Part shown: positions 7,414 through 16,182 of the stretch, one piece after another
Position numbering within the stretch: the first letter of the stretch is position 1
Layout: the number at the start of each line of letters is the position of its first letter
NCBI GenBank assembly: GCA_015056655.1
Contig: SVFV01000010.1
Coordinates: 1-64,000, forward strand
From: Butyrivibrio sp.
GTDB lineage: Bacteria > Bacillota > Clostridia > Lachnospirales > Lachnospiraceae
Reading direction: 5' to 3'
DNA length: 64,000 nucleotides
Position numbers and translations under genes: made by a program
The notes under the pieces: generated by a model
What the model was told of the DNA's origin: nothing
The model's input: only the letters and a program-made list of their open reading frames with translations
The model's database searches: none

Positions 7414-8859
7414 TTATCTCTTAGCCCATGTTCTGGGTGACATAAGAATCAGTATAGGTAAAAGCTCAAGTCTTCCTGCGAGCATATCAAACATAAGGAC
7501 AAACTTTGAAAGAACTGAGAATGATCCAAAGTTTCCGGTAGGACCAACCATGCTAAGACCAGGCCCTATGTTGTTTAGTGTTGCGGCTACAGCAGTAAAG
7601 TTTGTTTCAAAGTCGAATTCATCAAATGCAATAATAAGTGTTGAGATGATGAAAATAACAACGTACATACTAAGATAAGCTGAAACTGATTTAACAACAG
7701 TAGAATCTATAGGATCTCCATCCATGTAAACCTTTTTTACTGAGTTAGGATGAACAATATATATCAGCTCATTCTTTGTAGCCCTTAAAAGGATAAGGAA
7801 TCTTGAAAGTTTAAATCCACCACCGGTTGAACCAGCGCAGGCACCTGTAAGCATAAGGCATGCAAGAAGTGTCTTTGCAAGCTGAGGCCACTCATTGAAG
7901 TCTAAGGTGGAGAAACCTGTGGTTGTCATTACTGATGCTACTGTAAACAGTGAGTGATGGAAGGACTCAAAGGGAGTAGCTGTAGTTCCCTGATTATAAA
8001 TCAGAACTGCAATAAGAGTAGCAGATCCAAACATAAGAGCAAGGTAAAGCTTTACTTCATCACTTCTAAGAGCCTGAAGAGGTCTCTTGGTAATCAGGTA
8101 ATAGTAAACACTGAAGTTGATACCACAAATGATCATAAATACAGTTATTACAATCTGTGAAGATGTTCCAAATGCACCGATACCTGCGTTGTTAAGACCA
8201 AATCCTCCGGTACCAACAGTAGCAAAGGTTGTCGTAAGTGATTCATATAAATTAAGTCCAGTAAAAAGCAAACATATAATCTGCAGAACAGTGATGCCAA
8301 TGTAAATTAGATACAAAATCTTAGCTGTCTCTCTTACCTTCGGTACGAATTTTCCAACCGAAGGGCCCGGGCTTTCTGCTCTCATAAGGTGCATGCTGTA
8401 GCCACCTGCCATGGGCATGATTGCAAGAATGAATACGAGAACGCCCATTCCTCCAATCCAGTGTGTAAAGCAGCGCCAGAACTGTACACTGTAGAACATT
8501 GATACATCTGAAAGGATAGTTGATCCTGTTGTTGTAAGACCTGAAATAGTCTCAAACAAAGCGTCTACATAGCTATCGGTTACTCCTGTAAAAACAAAAG
8601 GTAGAGCGCCGACCATACTCATTAAGATCCAGGTAAGAGCTGTGGCTACAAAGCCTTCTCTTGCGTAAATGGCATGATTTGCTGGCTTAAAGTGCGCTCC
8701 AATTGATCCAAGAATCAAACATCCAGCAACAATTGCTGAAAATACTGTTGCGCAATGCCATTCCCCATAAATAAATGCCACAATTAAGGGTAATATCATT
8801 AGTAAGCCTGTTATCTGTAATACTCGTGATAACAGAAAACGAATCATCTGGTAGTTCAT
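7414..8859 (-). CDS. trkH: TrkH/KtrB-type potassium uptake channel subunit
   Basis: A 481-aa membrane protein with four M1-P-M2 repeats. The pore-loop selectivity signatures are visible in order: SGLTTTGST, TVGTGGFG, VMTTTGFST and NNIGPGLS, each with the key glycine. It forms the potassium (or Na/K) translocating subunit, gated by the TrkA protein encoded just upstream. The start is preceded by GGAGAGG. trkA ends 28 nt before it, so the two form one operon read on the minus strand. Length matches the family. Confidence 0.93.
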   Translation of the reverse strand: MNYQMIRFLLSRVLQITGLLMILPLIVAFIYGEWHCATVFSAIVAGCLILGSIGAHFKPANHAIYAREGFVATALTWILMSMVGALPFVFTGVTDSYVDALFETISGLTTTGSTILSDVSMFYSVQFWRCFTHWIGGMGVLVFILAIMPMAGGYSMHLMRAESPGPSVGKFVPKVRETAKILYLIYIGITVLQIICLLFTGLNLYESLTTTFATVGTGGFGLNNAGIGAFGTSSQIVITVFMIICGINFSVYYYLITKRPLQALRSDEVKLYLALMFGSATLIAVLIYNQGTTATPFESFHHSLFTVASVMTTTGFSTLDFNEWPQLAKTLLACLMLTGACAGSTGGGFKLSRFLILLRATKNELIYIVHPNSVKKVYMDGDPIDSTVVKSVSAYLSMYVVIFIISTLIIAFDEFDFETNFTAVAATLNNIGPGLSMVGPTGNFGSFSVLSKFVLMFDMLAGRLELLPILILMSPRTWAKR

Positions 8860-8887
8860 TTTTTCCTCTCCAACATTAGGGTTTTTC

Positions 8888-10249
8888 TCATGCCAATATA
8901 TCTGAAATGTCGAACAGACCGATGTGGCTTGTTATGACAATAACAGTGTCTCCGGCGTAAATCTGGCTTTGACCTGTGGGAGAGATAATCTCACCTTTCC
9001 TGTTAATAAGTGAAACAAGAACTCCTTTTTTCAGGTTGAGCTCAGAAAGAGGCTTTCCTATTACAGGAGAACCTTCTGTAATGAAGAACTCCAGTGCTTC
9101 TACTTTGCCTTCATTCATCTTGTAGAGTGCTTCTATGCTGTTGTTACCCATAGAATTGTTCATACCGCGGACAAACTGTACGATACGCTGTGCGGTGATA
9201 TTCTTGGGATAAATAATACTTCCTATCTGAAGAGAACCGATTATCTCACCATAGTTTACTCTGTGAACCTTGGTAATAAGCTTAGCTTTGGGGTTCTTGC
9301 TCTTTACATACATTGAAAGCATGATGTTCTCTTCATCGAGATTGGTAAGGGCAACGAAAGCTTCTGTGCTTACAAGTCCCTCCTCCATAAGAGAATCCTT
9401 ATCTGTTCCGTCAGCGTTTATTATAAGCGCCTGAGGGAGAAGATCAGACAAGCGCTTGCATCTGTCTAAATCCTTCTCAAAGAGCTTTACATCTATACCA
9501 AAGGAAATGAGCTGTTCAGCAAGATAGTAGCCTGTAGAACCGCCACCAATGATCATTGCTGAGTGTACTCTTGTGGTGGGAAGACCAACCTTTCTGAAGA
9601 ATTCAGCGATATTTCTTGAGGCGCCAACGATAGAAAGCTCATCATTTGCTCTAAGAACAAAATCACCATTAGGGATAGAAATTTCATCAGCACGAGAAAC
9701 AACTGCGATCAGAACTTTACTCTTAATCTCAGACTGGATATCTCTAAGTGACTTGTTACATATTTTGGAATCCTCAGTAACTGTCATGTGAACTATCTCA
9801 GCTCTTCCCTGAGCAAAGGTCTCAATCTTTGTAGCAGCAGGAAATTTAAGAAGTCTGGCAGCTTCGTTTGCAGCAAGCTCCTCTGGATTAACAACAAGGG
9901 AAAGACCAAGCTCTTCCTTGATGAAGCTGATTTCCTTTTTATAAATAGGGTTCTTTACTCTTGCAATAGTGTTGCAGTGACCAGCCTTGCGTGCGATAAG
10001 GCAGCAAAGAAGGTTAAGCTCATCATTTCCTGTAACTGCTATCATAAGGTCTGCATATTCAATGCCGGCATCCTTCATTACAAGGTAGCTGGCACCATTT
10101 CCTACAATACCCATTACATCAAAGTTATTAACAACGCTCTGAATTACGTCCTTACGCTGTTCAATTACGGTTACGTCATGGCCTTCACCACTTAACTGTT
10201 CTGTAAGTGTGGCGCCCACATTACCGCAACCAACGATAATAATCTGCAT
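8888..10249 (-). CDS. trkA: TrkA regulatory subunit with two RCK (KTN/TrkA-C) modules
   Basis: 453 aa from the start chosen here. The ORF track extends further upstream, but MQIIIVGCGNVG, with the Rossmann GxGxxG at the very N terminus and AGGAGG 7 nt before it, marks the true start at 10249. Two tandem TrkA-N/TrkA-C units are visible; the second Rossmann motif is MIIGGGSTGYYLAEQL at about residue 230. The protein binds NAD(H) or adenine nucleotides in the cytoplasm and gates TrkH. Together with trkH it forms a complete potassium uptake system. Confidence 0.94.
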   Translation of the reverse strand: MQIIIVGCGNVGATLTEQLSGEGHDVTVIEQRKDVIQSVVNNFDVMGIVGNGASYLVMKDAGIEYADLMIAVTGNDELNLLCCLIARKAGHCNTIARVKNPIYKKEISFIKEELGLSLVVNPEELAANEAARLLKFPAATKIETFAQGRAEIVHMTVTEDSKICNKSLRDIQSEIKSKVLIAVVSRADEISIPNGDFVLRANDELSIVGASRNIAEFFRKVGLPTTRVHSAMIIGGGSTGYYLAEQLISFGIDVKLFEKDLDRCKRLSDLLPQALIINADGTDKDSLMEEGLVSTEAFVALTNLDEENIMLSMYVKSKNPKAKLITKVHRVNYGEIIGSLQIGSIIYPKNITAQRIVQFVRGMNNSMGNNSIEALYKMNEGKVEALEFFITEGSPVIGKPLSELNLKKGVLVSLINRKGEIISPTGQSQIYAGDTVIVITSHIGLFDISDILA

Positions 10250-10361
10250 AAAAATGCCTCCTAAGTTTATGTACGTTAAGATTATAACACTTATAGAAAT
10301 AACAACAAGTTTATGCTGCACTTTACTAAAAATGTATTTGTCAGGAGGCTTTTGACAAAAT

Positions 10362-10393
10362 AAAAACCCGATAGACTCATGGTCTATCGGGCT
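10362..10393 (-). terminator. Intrinsic terminator of the 50-aa ORF
   Basis: Read on the minus strand, AGCCCGATAGACC and its partner GGTCTATCGGGT form a strong stem, followed by TTTTTATTTT. It lies 5 nt after the small ORF and isolates it from trkA. Confidence 0.85.
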
Positions 10394-10397
10394 ATGA

Positions 10398-10550
10398 TCA
10401 GGCATCCTTATAATCGTCGGCAGATTCGCCTGTGACCTCGCAGTATTTTGCGAGTAGACTCTGGTCATCAAGCGCCTTTAAATCGGCTTCATTTCCATTT
10501 CCAAAGTCAACAATTATCTTAATGGCTTTTTGTCTGAATTCATCGCTCAT
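10398..10550 (-). CDS. Small 50-aa protein of unknown function (not in the ORF track)
   Basis: The minus strand encodes MSDEFRQKAIKIIVDFGNGN and onward to DDYKDA, 50 residues ending in TGA. It is acidic and mostly helical, with no signal peptide. Three features support it as a real gene: GGAGAGGTG lies 6-8 nt before the ATG, a strong terminator follows the stop, and the region is otherwise intergenic. It has its own transcription unit upstream of trkA. I do not recognise the family. Confidence 0.7.
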   Translation of the reverse strand: MSDEFRQKAIKIIVDFGNGNEADLKALDDQSLLAKYCEVTGESADDYKDA

Positions 10551-10691
10551 ACGCAGTCACCTCTCCTTTTGAAATAGTACTGTAAAAAATCTATTTTTAT
10601 TTTACTGTAAAAGGGAGGTTTTGCTTATAAACATTCTATAAAATTTATGAGCTTCTAAAACTTTATTTTACGGTGAAAATTTATTAGGAAA

Positions 10692-11129
10692 TTACTTGAA
10701 TTTCTCATAGGTGAGCTTACCATTCTTGCAAACCCACACTTTGGTGCCTTTAGCCTTTACAACATAGGTTACGTTTACCTTCTTGATACCCTGTTTTTTG
10801 ATATCCTTACGAAGCTTTGCGGATGTCTTTTTGATGGAATCACGTGTCTCATTGTAATACTTTGGTGCCATCATCTTTGACATTTGTAACATGGATGCAC
10901 TTGTATTCATATTGAGTGTGAAGGTGAAATTGTAGGCTCCTTTTTCTTTTTTATATGAAACCTTAACCTTACCAACGCATGAGCCTGCCTTTGCAGCCTT
11001 TGAATACTTTGTGCAGATCTGCTTTGCCTTCTGATCCAGACTTGCAGCGCTCGCAGTTGAGCCCACTGCTGTGAACAGAATTGTGAAAACAAACATCATT
11101 GTAAGTAACTTAGTAACTACTTTTTTCAT
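10692..11129 (-). CDS. Small secreted basic protein of unknown function
   Basis: 145 aa from the chosen start MKKVVTKLL. The track starts five codons earlier, but GGAGG lies inside that extension, 8 nt before the second ATG. A signal peptide with cleavage near STASA-ASL is clear (residues 1-29). The mature part is rich in Lys (about one in five residues) with strand-like repeats, KVKVSYKKEKGAYNFTFTLN and KVNVTYVVKAKGTKVWV. It is probably extracellular or wall-associated. No family is recognised. The upstream gap carries its minus-strand promoter region but no clear boxes. Confidence 0.75.
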   Translation of the reverse strand: MKKVVTKLLTMMFVFTILFTAVGSTASAASLDQKAKQICTKYSKAAKAGSCVGKVKVSYKKEKGAYNFTFTLNMNTSASMLQMSKMMAPKYYNETRDSIKKTSAKLRKDIKKQGIKKVNVTYVVKAKGTKVWVCKNGKLTYEKFK

Positions 11130-11287
11130 ATCCTTTTCCTCCAAATGATTTATTAGTTCCCTTTTGTAAAAGTTACCTGTCTATAATAGCAGAAAATGGC
11201 ATTTTTATGTTGGATTATCGTTAAGATTTTTCTATAATTATATATAGGTAGTGACGTTTGTTTGCTAGTTTTTCAGGGGGATAAAAT

Positions 11288-11779
11288 ATGGATGAACAGA
11301 TGAAGATTATTGGCCGCAAGATGAGTATCAGAATGGGCATTATGATGAGCTTTGCGCTGGCTCTTGTAGGGACGCTTACTTCCGGGCATTTCACTATTCC
11401 GGGATTTCTTTTAAGCTTTGTAGTAAGCGCTATAATCAGCCTTATTATTGGATTTCTTGTACCTGTTGGTAAGATATCTGCCGATTTTTGCAGAAAAAGA
11501 AAGTATGCTCCGGGGACACTGGCAAATGGAATTGCAAGCAGCCTTATCTCCGATATTATTTATACTCCTATCATAACTTTGATAATGGTTGCACTTGCTT
11601 ATTTCATGGTCATGAAACAGTCTGGTGGTATGGCACAGCTGATGTTTCTTCCGATGTTCTTAAAATCACTGGTCATCTGTTTTGTTGTAGGTTTCATTTT
11701 GATATTTATTTTCATGCCAATATTCTTGAAGGGTATTATGAAGAATATGCCACCTATGGATGAACCTCCGGCTGAATGA
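11288..11779 (+). CDS. Four-helix membrane protein, DUF2798-like
   Basis: 163 aa with four hydrophobic segments (about residues 15-38, 40-60, 90-112 and 125-150). The two halves look alike: each has a helix pair with a short loop and a proline at the end (FLVPV and FMPIFL), which resembles a tandem DUF2798 arrangement. The family is uncharacterised. Start: GGGGGATAAA precedes the ATG by about 7 nt. It stands alone, with a 350-nt gap downstream. Confidence 0.65.
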   Translation: MDEQMKIIGRKMSIRMGIMMSFALALVGTLTSGHFTIPGFLLSFVVSAIISLIIGFLVPVGKISADFCRKRKYAPGTLANGIASSLISDIIYTPIITLIMVALAYFMVMKQSGGMAQLMFLPMFLKSLVICFVVGFILIFIFMPIFLKGIMKNMPPMDEPPAE

Positions 11780-11828
11780 TTATTTCAATAGCGCAAAAGA
11801 TTAAGTAAAATACAAGTAGAAAGCCATG

Positions 11829-11906
11829 TCATGAGAAAAGTTCTTGTCTAATCTCATGATGCAGTCCTCCCTTGTGCTCCGGATGGGGGTCCGAAAACAC
11901 TTTTTT
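11829..11906 (+). ncRNA. Candidate pseudoknotted small RNA or leader with U-tract
   Basis: First hairpin: TCATGAGA (11829-11836) with TCTCATGA (11852-11859). Next come CCTCCC (11866-11871), then GTG, then hairpin CGGA-TGGGGG-TCCG (11880-11893), then CAC (11898-11900) and six T. The GGGGG loop can pair with CCTCCC, which makes an H-type pseudoknot closed by GTG/CAC and ended by a U-tract. No protein-coding ORF covers it. It matches no riboswitch consensus I know. The rest of 11907-12057 is AT-rich, with nothing else I can identify. Confidence 0.4.
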
Positions 11907-12057
11907 AAGTAATCGATTAAGTGCGGTCTATTTCTGCATATCATAACTCATAATTGTGACGTTTTTCTCATTAATAAATAAAAAAATAATAAAATTCGCA
12001 TAATATACGCATAATAATTCTCAAATGCTTTTTTTAGAATACTTTATCTTGGATTCA

Positions 12058-12086
12058 TTGTTTTTTCAGTGCTCAAAAATTATACT
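12058..12086 (+). promoter_or_regulatory. Promoter upstream of the zinc-ribbon membrane protein
   Basis: TTGTTT (12058-12063), a 17-nt spacer and TATACT (12081-12086). It would drive the zinc-ribbon protein and the flavodoxin. Confidence 0.4.
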
Positions 12087-12132
12087 TGCCTTAGTGAGGG
12101 GGCTATATATTCTAAAGGAGATTTAATAAAGC

Positions 12133-12537
12133 ATGAGGGATTTTCTGTATCGCTTTTTTCAAGGAAGATATGGCGCTTATGGAACTGACAGAATGACCAG
12201 ATTTCTTCTGGTTTTCGCTGCAGTGCTTCTTGTATTGTCTTTTTTAACTCCCTTTGGTTTTTTGTACTATGTAGCTTTCGCTATTTTGTTTTACTGTTAT
12301 TTTCGCATGCTTTCCAGGAATGTACCTGCAAGATACAGGGAAAATGAGGCTTTTGTGAAATTTACAGACAAAATAGCAGAATTAATTAAAGGTATCGGAA
12401 CGAATTCTGGAAATAATAAATCGTTTCACATATATAAATGCCCGAAATGTGGTCAGAGAATCAGAATTCCCAAGGGGAAAGAGAAGGTGGACATAAGGTG
12501 TCCGATCTGTGGTACGGAGTTCTCTAAAAGGGCGTAA
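12133..12537 (+). CDS. Membrane protein with C-terminal zinc ribbon
   Basis: 134 aa. Two closely spaced hydrophobic segments (about residues 23-60) are followed by a cytoplasmic tail ending in a zinc ribbon, CPKCGQ and CPICGT (about 98-128). No enzymatic motif is seen. Small zinc-ribbon membrane proteins of this type occur widely in Clostridia without a known role. AAGGAG sits 13 nt before the ATG, which is long but usable. It is followed 12 nt later by the flavodoxin gene, probably in one operon. Confidence 0.7.
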   Translation: MRDFLYRFFQGRYGAYGTDRMTRFLLVFAAVLLVLSFLTPFGFLYYVAFAILFYCYFRMLSRNVPARYRENEAFVKFTDKIAELIKGIGTNSGNNKSFHIYKCPKCGQRIRIPKGKEKVDIRCPICGTEFSKRA

Positions 12538-12549
12538 AACGAGGGAGAG

Positions 12550-13101
12550 ATGCTAAAGTATTTAGTGGTTTACGCAAGCGAAACAGGGAATACTAAAAAA
12601 ATAGCTGACGAGATTTTCTACGCGATCCCATCTGATTCCAAGGAGGAAATCAATGTAAGAACCTGGAACGGAAGGCACGACGCGGAGACATATTTTATTG
12701 GATATTGGGTAAATAGAGGAACCTGTTCACTGGAAATAATTGATCTTATTACATCTCTCCATAAAAAGAATGTGGCTTTTTTTGGAACCTGCGGACTTGG
12801 AAACGACCATGAATACTACAAGCAGATGGAACAAATCGGAACCCTGTGGCTTCCGGATGATAATAGATTTTTAGGCTCCTATTTTTGCCAGGGCAGCATG
12901 CCCTATCAGGTAAGGGAAAGATACGAACAGCTTCGTGGCAAATGCGATGATGCTCAGCTGGACAGGATGATAGCTGTATTTGATGAAGGGCAGAGGCACC
13001 CGGATAAACAGGATCTTTTAAAAGCAAATGTGTTTACGGATACGGCGATACGAAAGATACCTGCCGTAGATGAGTTTTCAAAGTTAAGAGATATAATTTA
13101 A
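12550..13101 (+). CDS. Flavodoxin-family protein
   Basis: 183 aa. The N-terminal YASETGNTKKIADEI (about residues 8-22) is the flavodoxin phosphate-binding loop T/S-x-T-G-N-T that holds FMN. FFGTCGLGNDHEYYK (about 78-92) is the second flavin loop. The protein is cytoplasmic and likely a single-electron carrier or part of a reductase. The C-terminal 60 residues extend beyond a minimal flavodoxin. Similar proteins are called flavodoxin family or BilS-like; the bilirubin link cannot be tested here because no bilR neighbour is present. GAGGGAGAG precedes the start. Confidence 0.8.
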   Translation: MLKYLVVYASETGNTKKIADEIFYAIPSDSKEEINVRTWNGRHDAETYFIGYWVNRGTCSLEIIDLITSLHKKNVAFFGTCGLGNDHEYYKQMEQIGTLWLPDDNRFLGSYFCQGSMPYQVRERYEQLRGKCDDAQLDRMIAVFDEGQRHPDKQDLLKANVFTDTAIRKIPAVDEFSKLRDII

Positions 13102-13103
13102 TG

Positions 13104-13162
13104 GCGCTGGAAAGAGGATTAGTACCCGGAATAGTCGGGGTAATCGCTACCGGCGCTTTTTT
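13104..13162 (+). terminator. Intrinsic terminator after the flavodoxin gene
   Basis: GCGCTGG (13104-13110) pairs with CCGGCGC (13150-13156) and encloses an inner TACCCG/CGGGGTA hairpin. Six T follow. Confidence 0.75.
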
Positions 13163-13251
13163 GTTTGCAAAGGTATTGTGATACAATATCTCTAAATGTT
13201 TGCTTTTTAGGGATTAAAAGCTAGAAAGCATGGATCTGGAGGAATCAGACT

Positions 13252-14100
13252 ACGAATATAAACGCATTTGAGAAAAACAAAGTTCAGATTATTAGCGCAA
13301 GTACACTAAAGCTGGTAGCTGTGATAACCATGCTTATAGACCATGTTGCTGCCGGGATTTTATTGTTCACCATTAGGGCCAAGATATATCCTTTTGGTCT
13401 TGATTTCGACGGAGCAGCATCGCTTTATTATGCATTGAGAAATATAGGAAGAATATCCTTCCCTCTTTACTGCTTCCTTCTTGTTGAAGGCTTTGACCAT
13501 ACTAGAAGCGTGTTAAAATACATGCTTAATCTGGCTGTCTTTGGAGCTATTTCTGAAATCCCTTTTGATCTTGCTTTGAAAGTAAAAAAGGAACCATTTT
13601 CTACAGATCTGATGTTTATGTTCGAGCAGAATAAAGAGTGGCTTTTGAGTAATTGCAATGTATTTGTGACTTTGCTCGTTGGTCTTATTGTAATTACATG
13701 CATGAATTATGTTGAAAAGAAGCTTTTCGTGGAAGATGAGACGCTGCCAACAGGTTTTATAGTAGATAATCCCCTTCACATGGTTTTATACCTGGCACCT
13801 GTGGGAGCCGGTGCATACTTTTGCTATATGCTCAAATCTGATTATGACTTTTGGGGAATTGTTCTTATAGCAATTCTGTTTCTGTTCAGGAAAAACAGAC
13901 TGTTTGCCTGTGTGGCAGGATATCTGTTTTTTATGAATATGGATAATGAAGTATATGCGCTTCCGGCTTTTTTATTGATGCTTCTATATAACGGAGAAAG
14001 GGGCTATCTGAAAAAGAATACGAAGTATATTTTTTATGCGATTTATCCTGTGCATCTTATCTGTTTGCTGATTCTCAGAATTACAGTATTTGCCCCATGA
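13252..14100 (+). CDS. TraX-family membrane protein, probably with a non-ATG start
   Basis: A polytopic protein with about seven or eight helices and the TraX markers LKLVAVITMLIDHVAAG and, later, RIGRISFPLYCFLLVEGF-type sequence (NIGRISFPLYCF). TraX was named for pilin acetylation; chromosomal members are poorly understood acyltransferase-like proteins. The track begins at GTG 13321, but family similarity runs further upstream (NAFEKNKVQIISASTLK). In that frame no ATG, GTG or TTG exists back to the GGAGG at 13238-13242. ACG at 13252 lies 9 nt after this RBS and is my preferred start. Alternatives are a frameshift from ATG 13230, or the GTG. Confidence 0.75.
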   Translation, partial: TNINAFEKNKVQIISASTLKLVAVITMLIDHVAAGILLFTIRAKIYPFGLDFDGAASLYYALRNIGRISFPLYCFLLVEGFDHTRSVLKYMLNLAVFGAISEIPFDLALKVKKEPFSTDLMFMFEQNKEWLLSNCNVFVTLLVGLIVITCMNYVEKKLFVEDETLPTGFIVDNPLHMVLYLAPVGAGAYFCYMLKSDYDFWGIVLIAILFLFRKNRLFACVAGYLFFMNMDNEVYALPAFLLMLLYNGERGYLKKNTKYIFYAIYPVHLICLLILRITVFAP

Positions 14101-14196
14101 TTTAAAAAAGTTCAATTTTAGCTATGGAAAACGTATTCCGAATGATATATGATGTGTTTTATGATGCTAAAATCTTTTACTATGGAGGACAAAACT

Positions 14197-15762
14197 ATGC
14201 CGAAGTGGCTTAACGATGCGGTATTTTATGAAATTTATCCCCAGTCATTTTTAGATACTAATGGAGATGGTATCGGTGATTTAGAGGGAATAATTCAGAA
14301 GCTTGATTATGTAAAGAGCCTTGGATGCAATGCTCTGTGGCTTAACCCTATATATGACTCTCCTTTTAAGGATGCAGGCTATGATGTCAGGGATTATAAG
14401 AAGGTTGCTCCCAGATATGGTACAAATGATGACCTGGTTCGTCTTTTCGACGAGGCCCACAAAAAGGGAATAAAGGTGCTTCTTGATCTTGTTCCCGGTC
14501 ATACCTCAGAGGAGCATGAGTGGTTTAAGAAGAGCTGTGAAGCAGATAAGAACGAGTTCTCAAACCGCTATATCTGGACCAATGGCGCTTTTTGTGGAAT
14601 TGCCGGACATCCCTATATTGGCGGAGAGGCTGAGAGAGACGGCTGCTATATGCTTAACTTTTTCAAGTGCCAGCCTGCTCTTAACTATGGCGTATTAAAC
14701 CGTACAGAGCCCTGGCAGATGGCAACTGATGATCCTGATTGTATTGCAACCAGAGAGGCCATGAAGGATATCATGAGATTCTGGCTTTCAAAGGGCTGCG
14801 ATGGCTTCAGAGTAGATATGGCCGATTCTCTTGTAAAAGAAGATGATGAGGTTAAGAGTGCTACAGGTAAGATTTGGGAAAACATCAGACAGATGCTTGA
14901 TGAGGAATTCCCGGAGGCCGCTCTTGTTTCAGAGTGGAGTAACCCTGAATGTGCTTTAAAATACGGCTTCCACGCTGATTTTTATCTTGATCATCATGGA
15001 AATGGATACAACGTGCTCTTTAGAGATGGCGAGACAGAAGGCGGAGACCACAGCTATTTCAAGAAGGACAGCAATGAAAGCCCTATGAGATTCCTTGCTG
15101 ATTATCAGCACAAGTATGATAACTCCAAGGAATATGGACACATCAGCTTTATTTCCTGTAACCATGACACTCCTCGTCTTACAAAGACAATGGATGTATC
15201 AGAGCTTAAGATAGGATACGCATTCCTTTACACAATGCCTGGGGTACCGTTCCTTTACTATGGCGACGAGATCGGCATGAAGTACCTCGATAAGGTTAAG
15301 ACCAAGGAGGGTGGTTTCCAGAGAACTGGTTCCAGAAGCCCTATGCAGTGGGATGATAAGGCTGCAAACTTTGGCTTCTCAACAGCTTCTGCTGATAAGC
15401 TTTATATTCCTGTTGATGATTCAAAGGATGCTCCCAGTGTAGCTTCGGCAGAGAATGATCCTGATTCACTCATCCACATGGTTAGAAGCATAATTGCTCT
15501 TCGCCATGAGTATACAGACCTTCAGGCTGATTCAGATTTTGAAGTGCTCTATGCTAAGGAAAATGAGAGACTTTTAGTTTATAGAAGAGGAAGCCTTGTG
15601 ATATCTGTTAATCCCGGAGAAGCTGAGGTTAAGGTGAGCAAAAAGGATTTAGCTGGAGTTCCTTCAGACTTTAAGGGCGACCTTATTTACGGAATTGGAA
15701 GTGCTGATCTTAATGGTGATGAGCTAGTGCTTGGAAAGCAGTCCTTTGCTATATTTGAATAA
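14197..15762 (+). CDS. GH13 family alpha-glucosidase/alpha-amylase
   Basis: 521 aa. The start MPKWLNDAVFYEIYPQ is chosen because GGAGG lies 8 nt before it; the track begins 16 codons too early. GH13 conserved regions are all visible: I DLVPGHTSEEH, II GFRVDMADS (nucleophile Asp), III LVSEWS (acid/base Glu), and IV ISCNHDTPR (transition-state Asp). There is no signal peptide, so it cleaves alpha-glucosidic bonds of imported malto- or isomalto-oligosaccharides in the cytoplasm. The exact linkage is not readable. A small C-terminal beta domain ends the protein. It is monocistronic. Confidence 0.92.
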   Translation: MPKWLNDAVFYEIYPQSFLDTNGDGIGDLEGIIQKLDYVKSLGCNALWLNPIYDSPFKDAGYDVRDYKKVAPRYGTNDDLVRLFDEAHKKGIKVLLDLVPGHTSEEHEWFKKSCEADKNEFSNRYIWTNGAFCGIAGHPYIGGEAERDGCYMLNFFKCQPALNYGVLNRTEPWQMATDDPDCIATREAMKDIMRFWLSKGCDGFRVDMADSLVKEDDEVKSATGKIWENIRQMLDEEFPEAALVSEWSNPECALKYGFHADFYLDHHGNGYNVLFRDGETEGGDHSYFKKDSNESPMRFLADYQHKYDNSKEYGHISFISCNHDTPRLTKTMDVSELKIGYAFLYTMPGVPFLYYGDEIGMKYLDKVKTKEGGFQRTGSRSPMQWDDKAANFGFSTASADKLYIPVDDSKDAPSVASAENDPDSLIHMVRSIIALRHEYTDLQADSDFEVLYAKENERLLVYRRGSLVISVNPGEAEVKVSKKDLAGVPSDFKGDLIYGIGSADLNGDELVLGKQSFAIFE

Positions 15763-15770
15763 ATAAAAAT

Positions 15771-15818
15771 GACTTCGCAAATCAAAGTTTTTCTTTGAAG
15801 CGCGAAGTCTATTTTTTA
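15771..15818 (+). terminator. Intrinsic terminator of the GH13 gene
   Basis: GACTTCGC (15771-15778) pairs with GCGAAGTC (15802-15809), and TATTTTTT follows. An inner CAAAG/CTTTG stem is also possible. It touches the end of the converging small membrane gene. Confidence 0.8.
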
Positions 15819-16043
15819 TCTAAATCGCCCGATTGATAGGAATATCGCCACCAATATCAGAATCACTAAAATGGTGAATACAATGGTGATTATCTTTGCA
15901 AAAAGGGCATATTCAAGCCATTCGCCATTAAAGAAAATGAAGCGAATGAATACCAGTAGAAACAATAATTCTACTACTATTATTATGGCATCGAAAACGA
16001 TGTTCATTAATGTAATTGCCACTATGGGTGTAAACATCAGCAT
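15816..16043 (-). CDS. Small membrane protein of unknown function
   Basis: 75 aa, almost entirely hydrophobic, with two segments: VFDAIIIVVELLFLLVFIRF and IITIVFTILVILILVAIFL. AGGAAAGGATG precedes the ATG on the minus strand. No family is recognised. Small size and low complexity leave some doubt, but the region is otherwise empty. Confidence 0.5.
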   Translation of the reverse strand: MLMFTPIVAITLMNIVFDAIIIVVELLFLLVFIRFIFFNGEWLEYALFAKIITIVFTILVILILVAIFLSIGRFR

Positions 16044-16136
16044 ATAGGCATCCTTTCCTACTTTATAAGCTGATTATAAGCCATGAACACTGATGGGAGC
16101 AATTACGTTTCTATAAAAAGAATATAACGAATTTTT

Positions 16137-16166
16137 AAAAAGGACAGGCTTATAAATCTGTCCTTT
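16137..16166 (-). terminator. Terminator of the esterase gene
   Basis: On the minus strand GGACAG and CTGTCC form a stem with a 9-nt loop, followed by TTTTT, 17 nt after the esterase stop. Confidence 0.75.
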
Positions 16167-16182
16167 AATGTGTTAATCCTGA

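Noticed and set aside
11829-11906. Known riboswitch classes (fluoride, guanidine, preQ1, SAM)
   Set aside because: Conserved cores of these classes were not matched by eye; listed as an unclassified candidate.
12550-13101. BilS of a bilirubin reductase operon
   Set aside because: The flavodoxin type is compatible, but no bilR-like reductase is next to it, so the name was not used.
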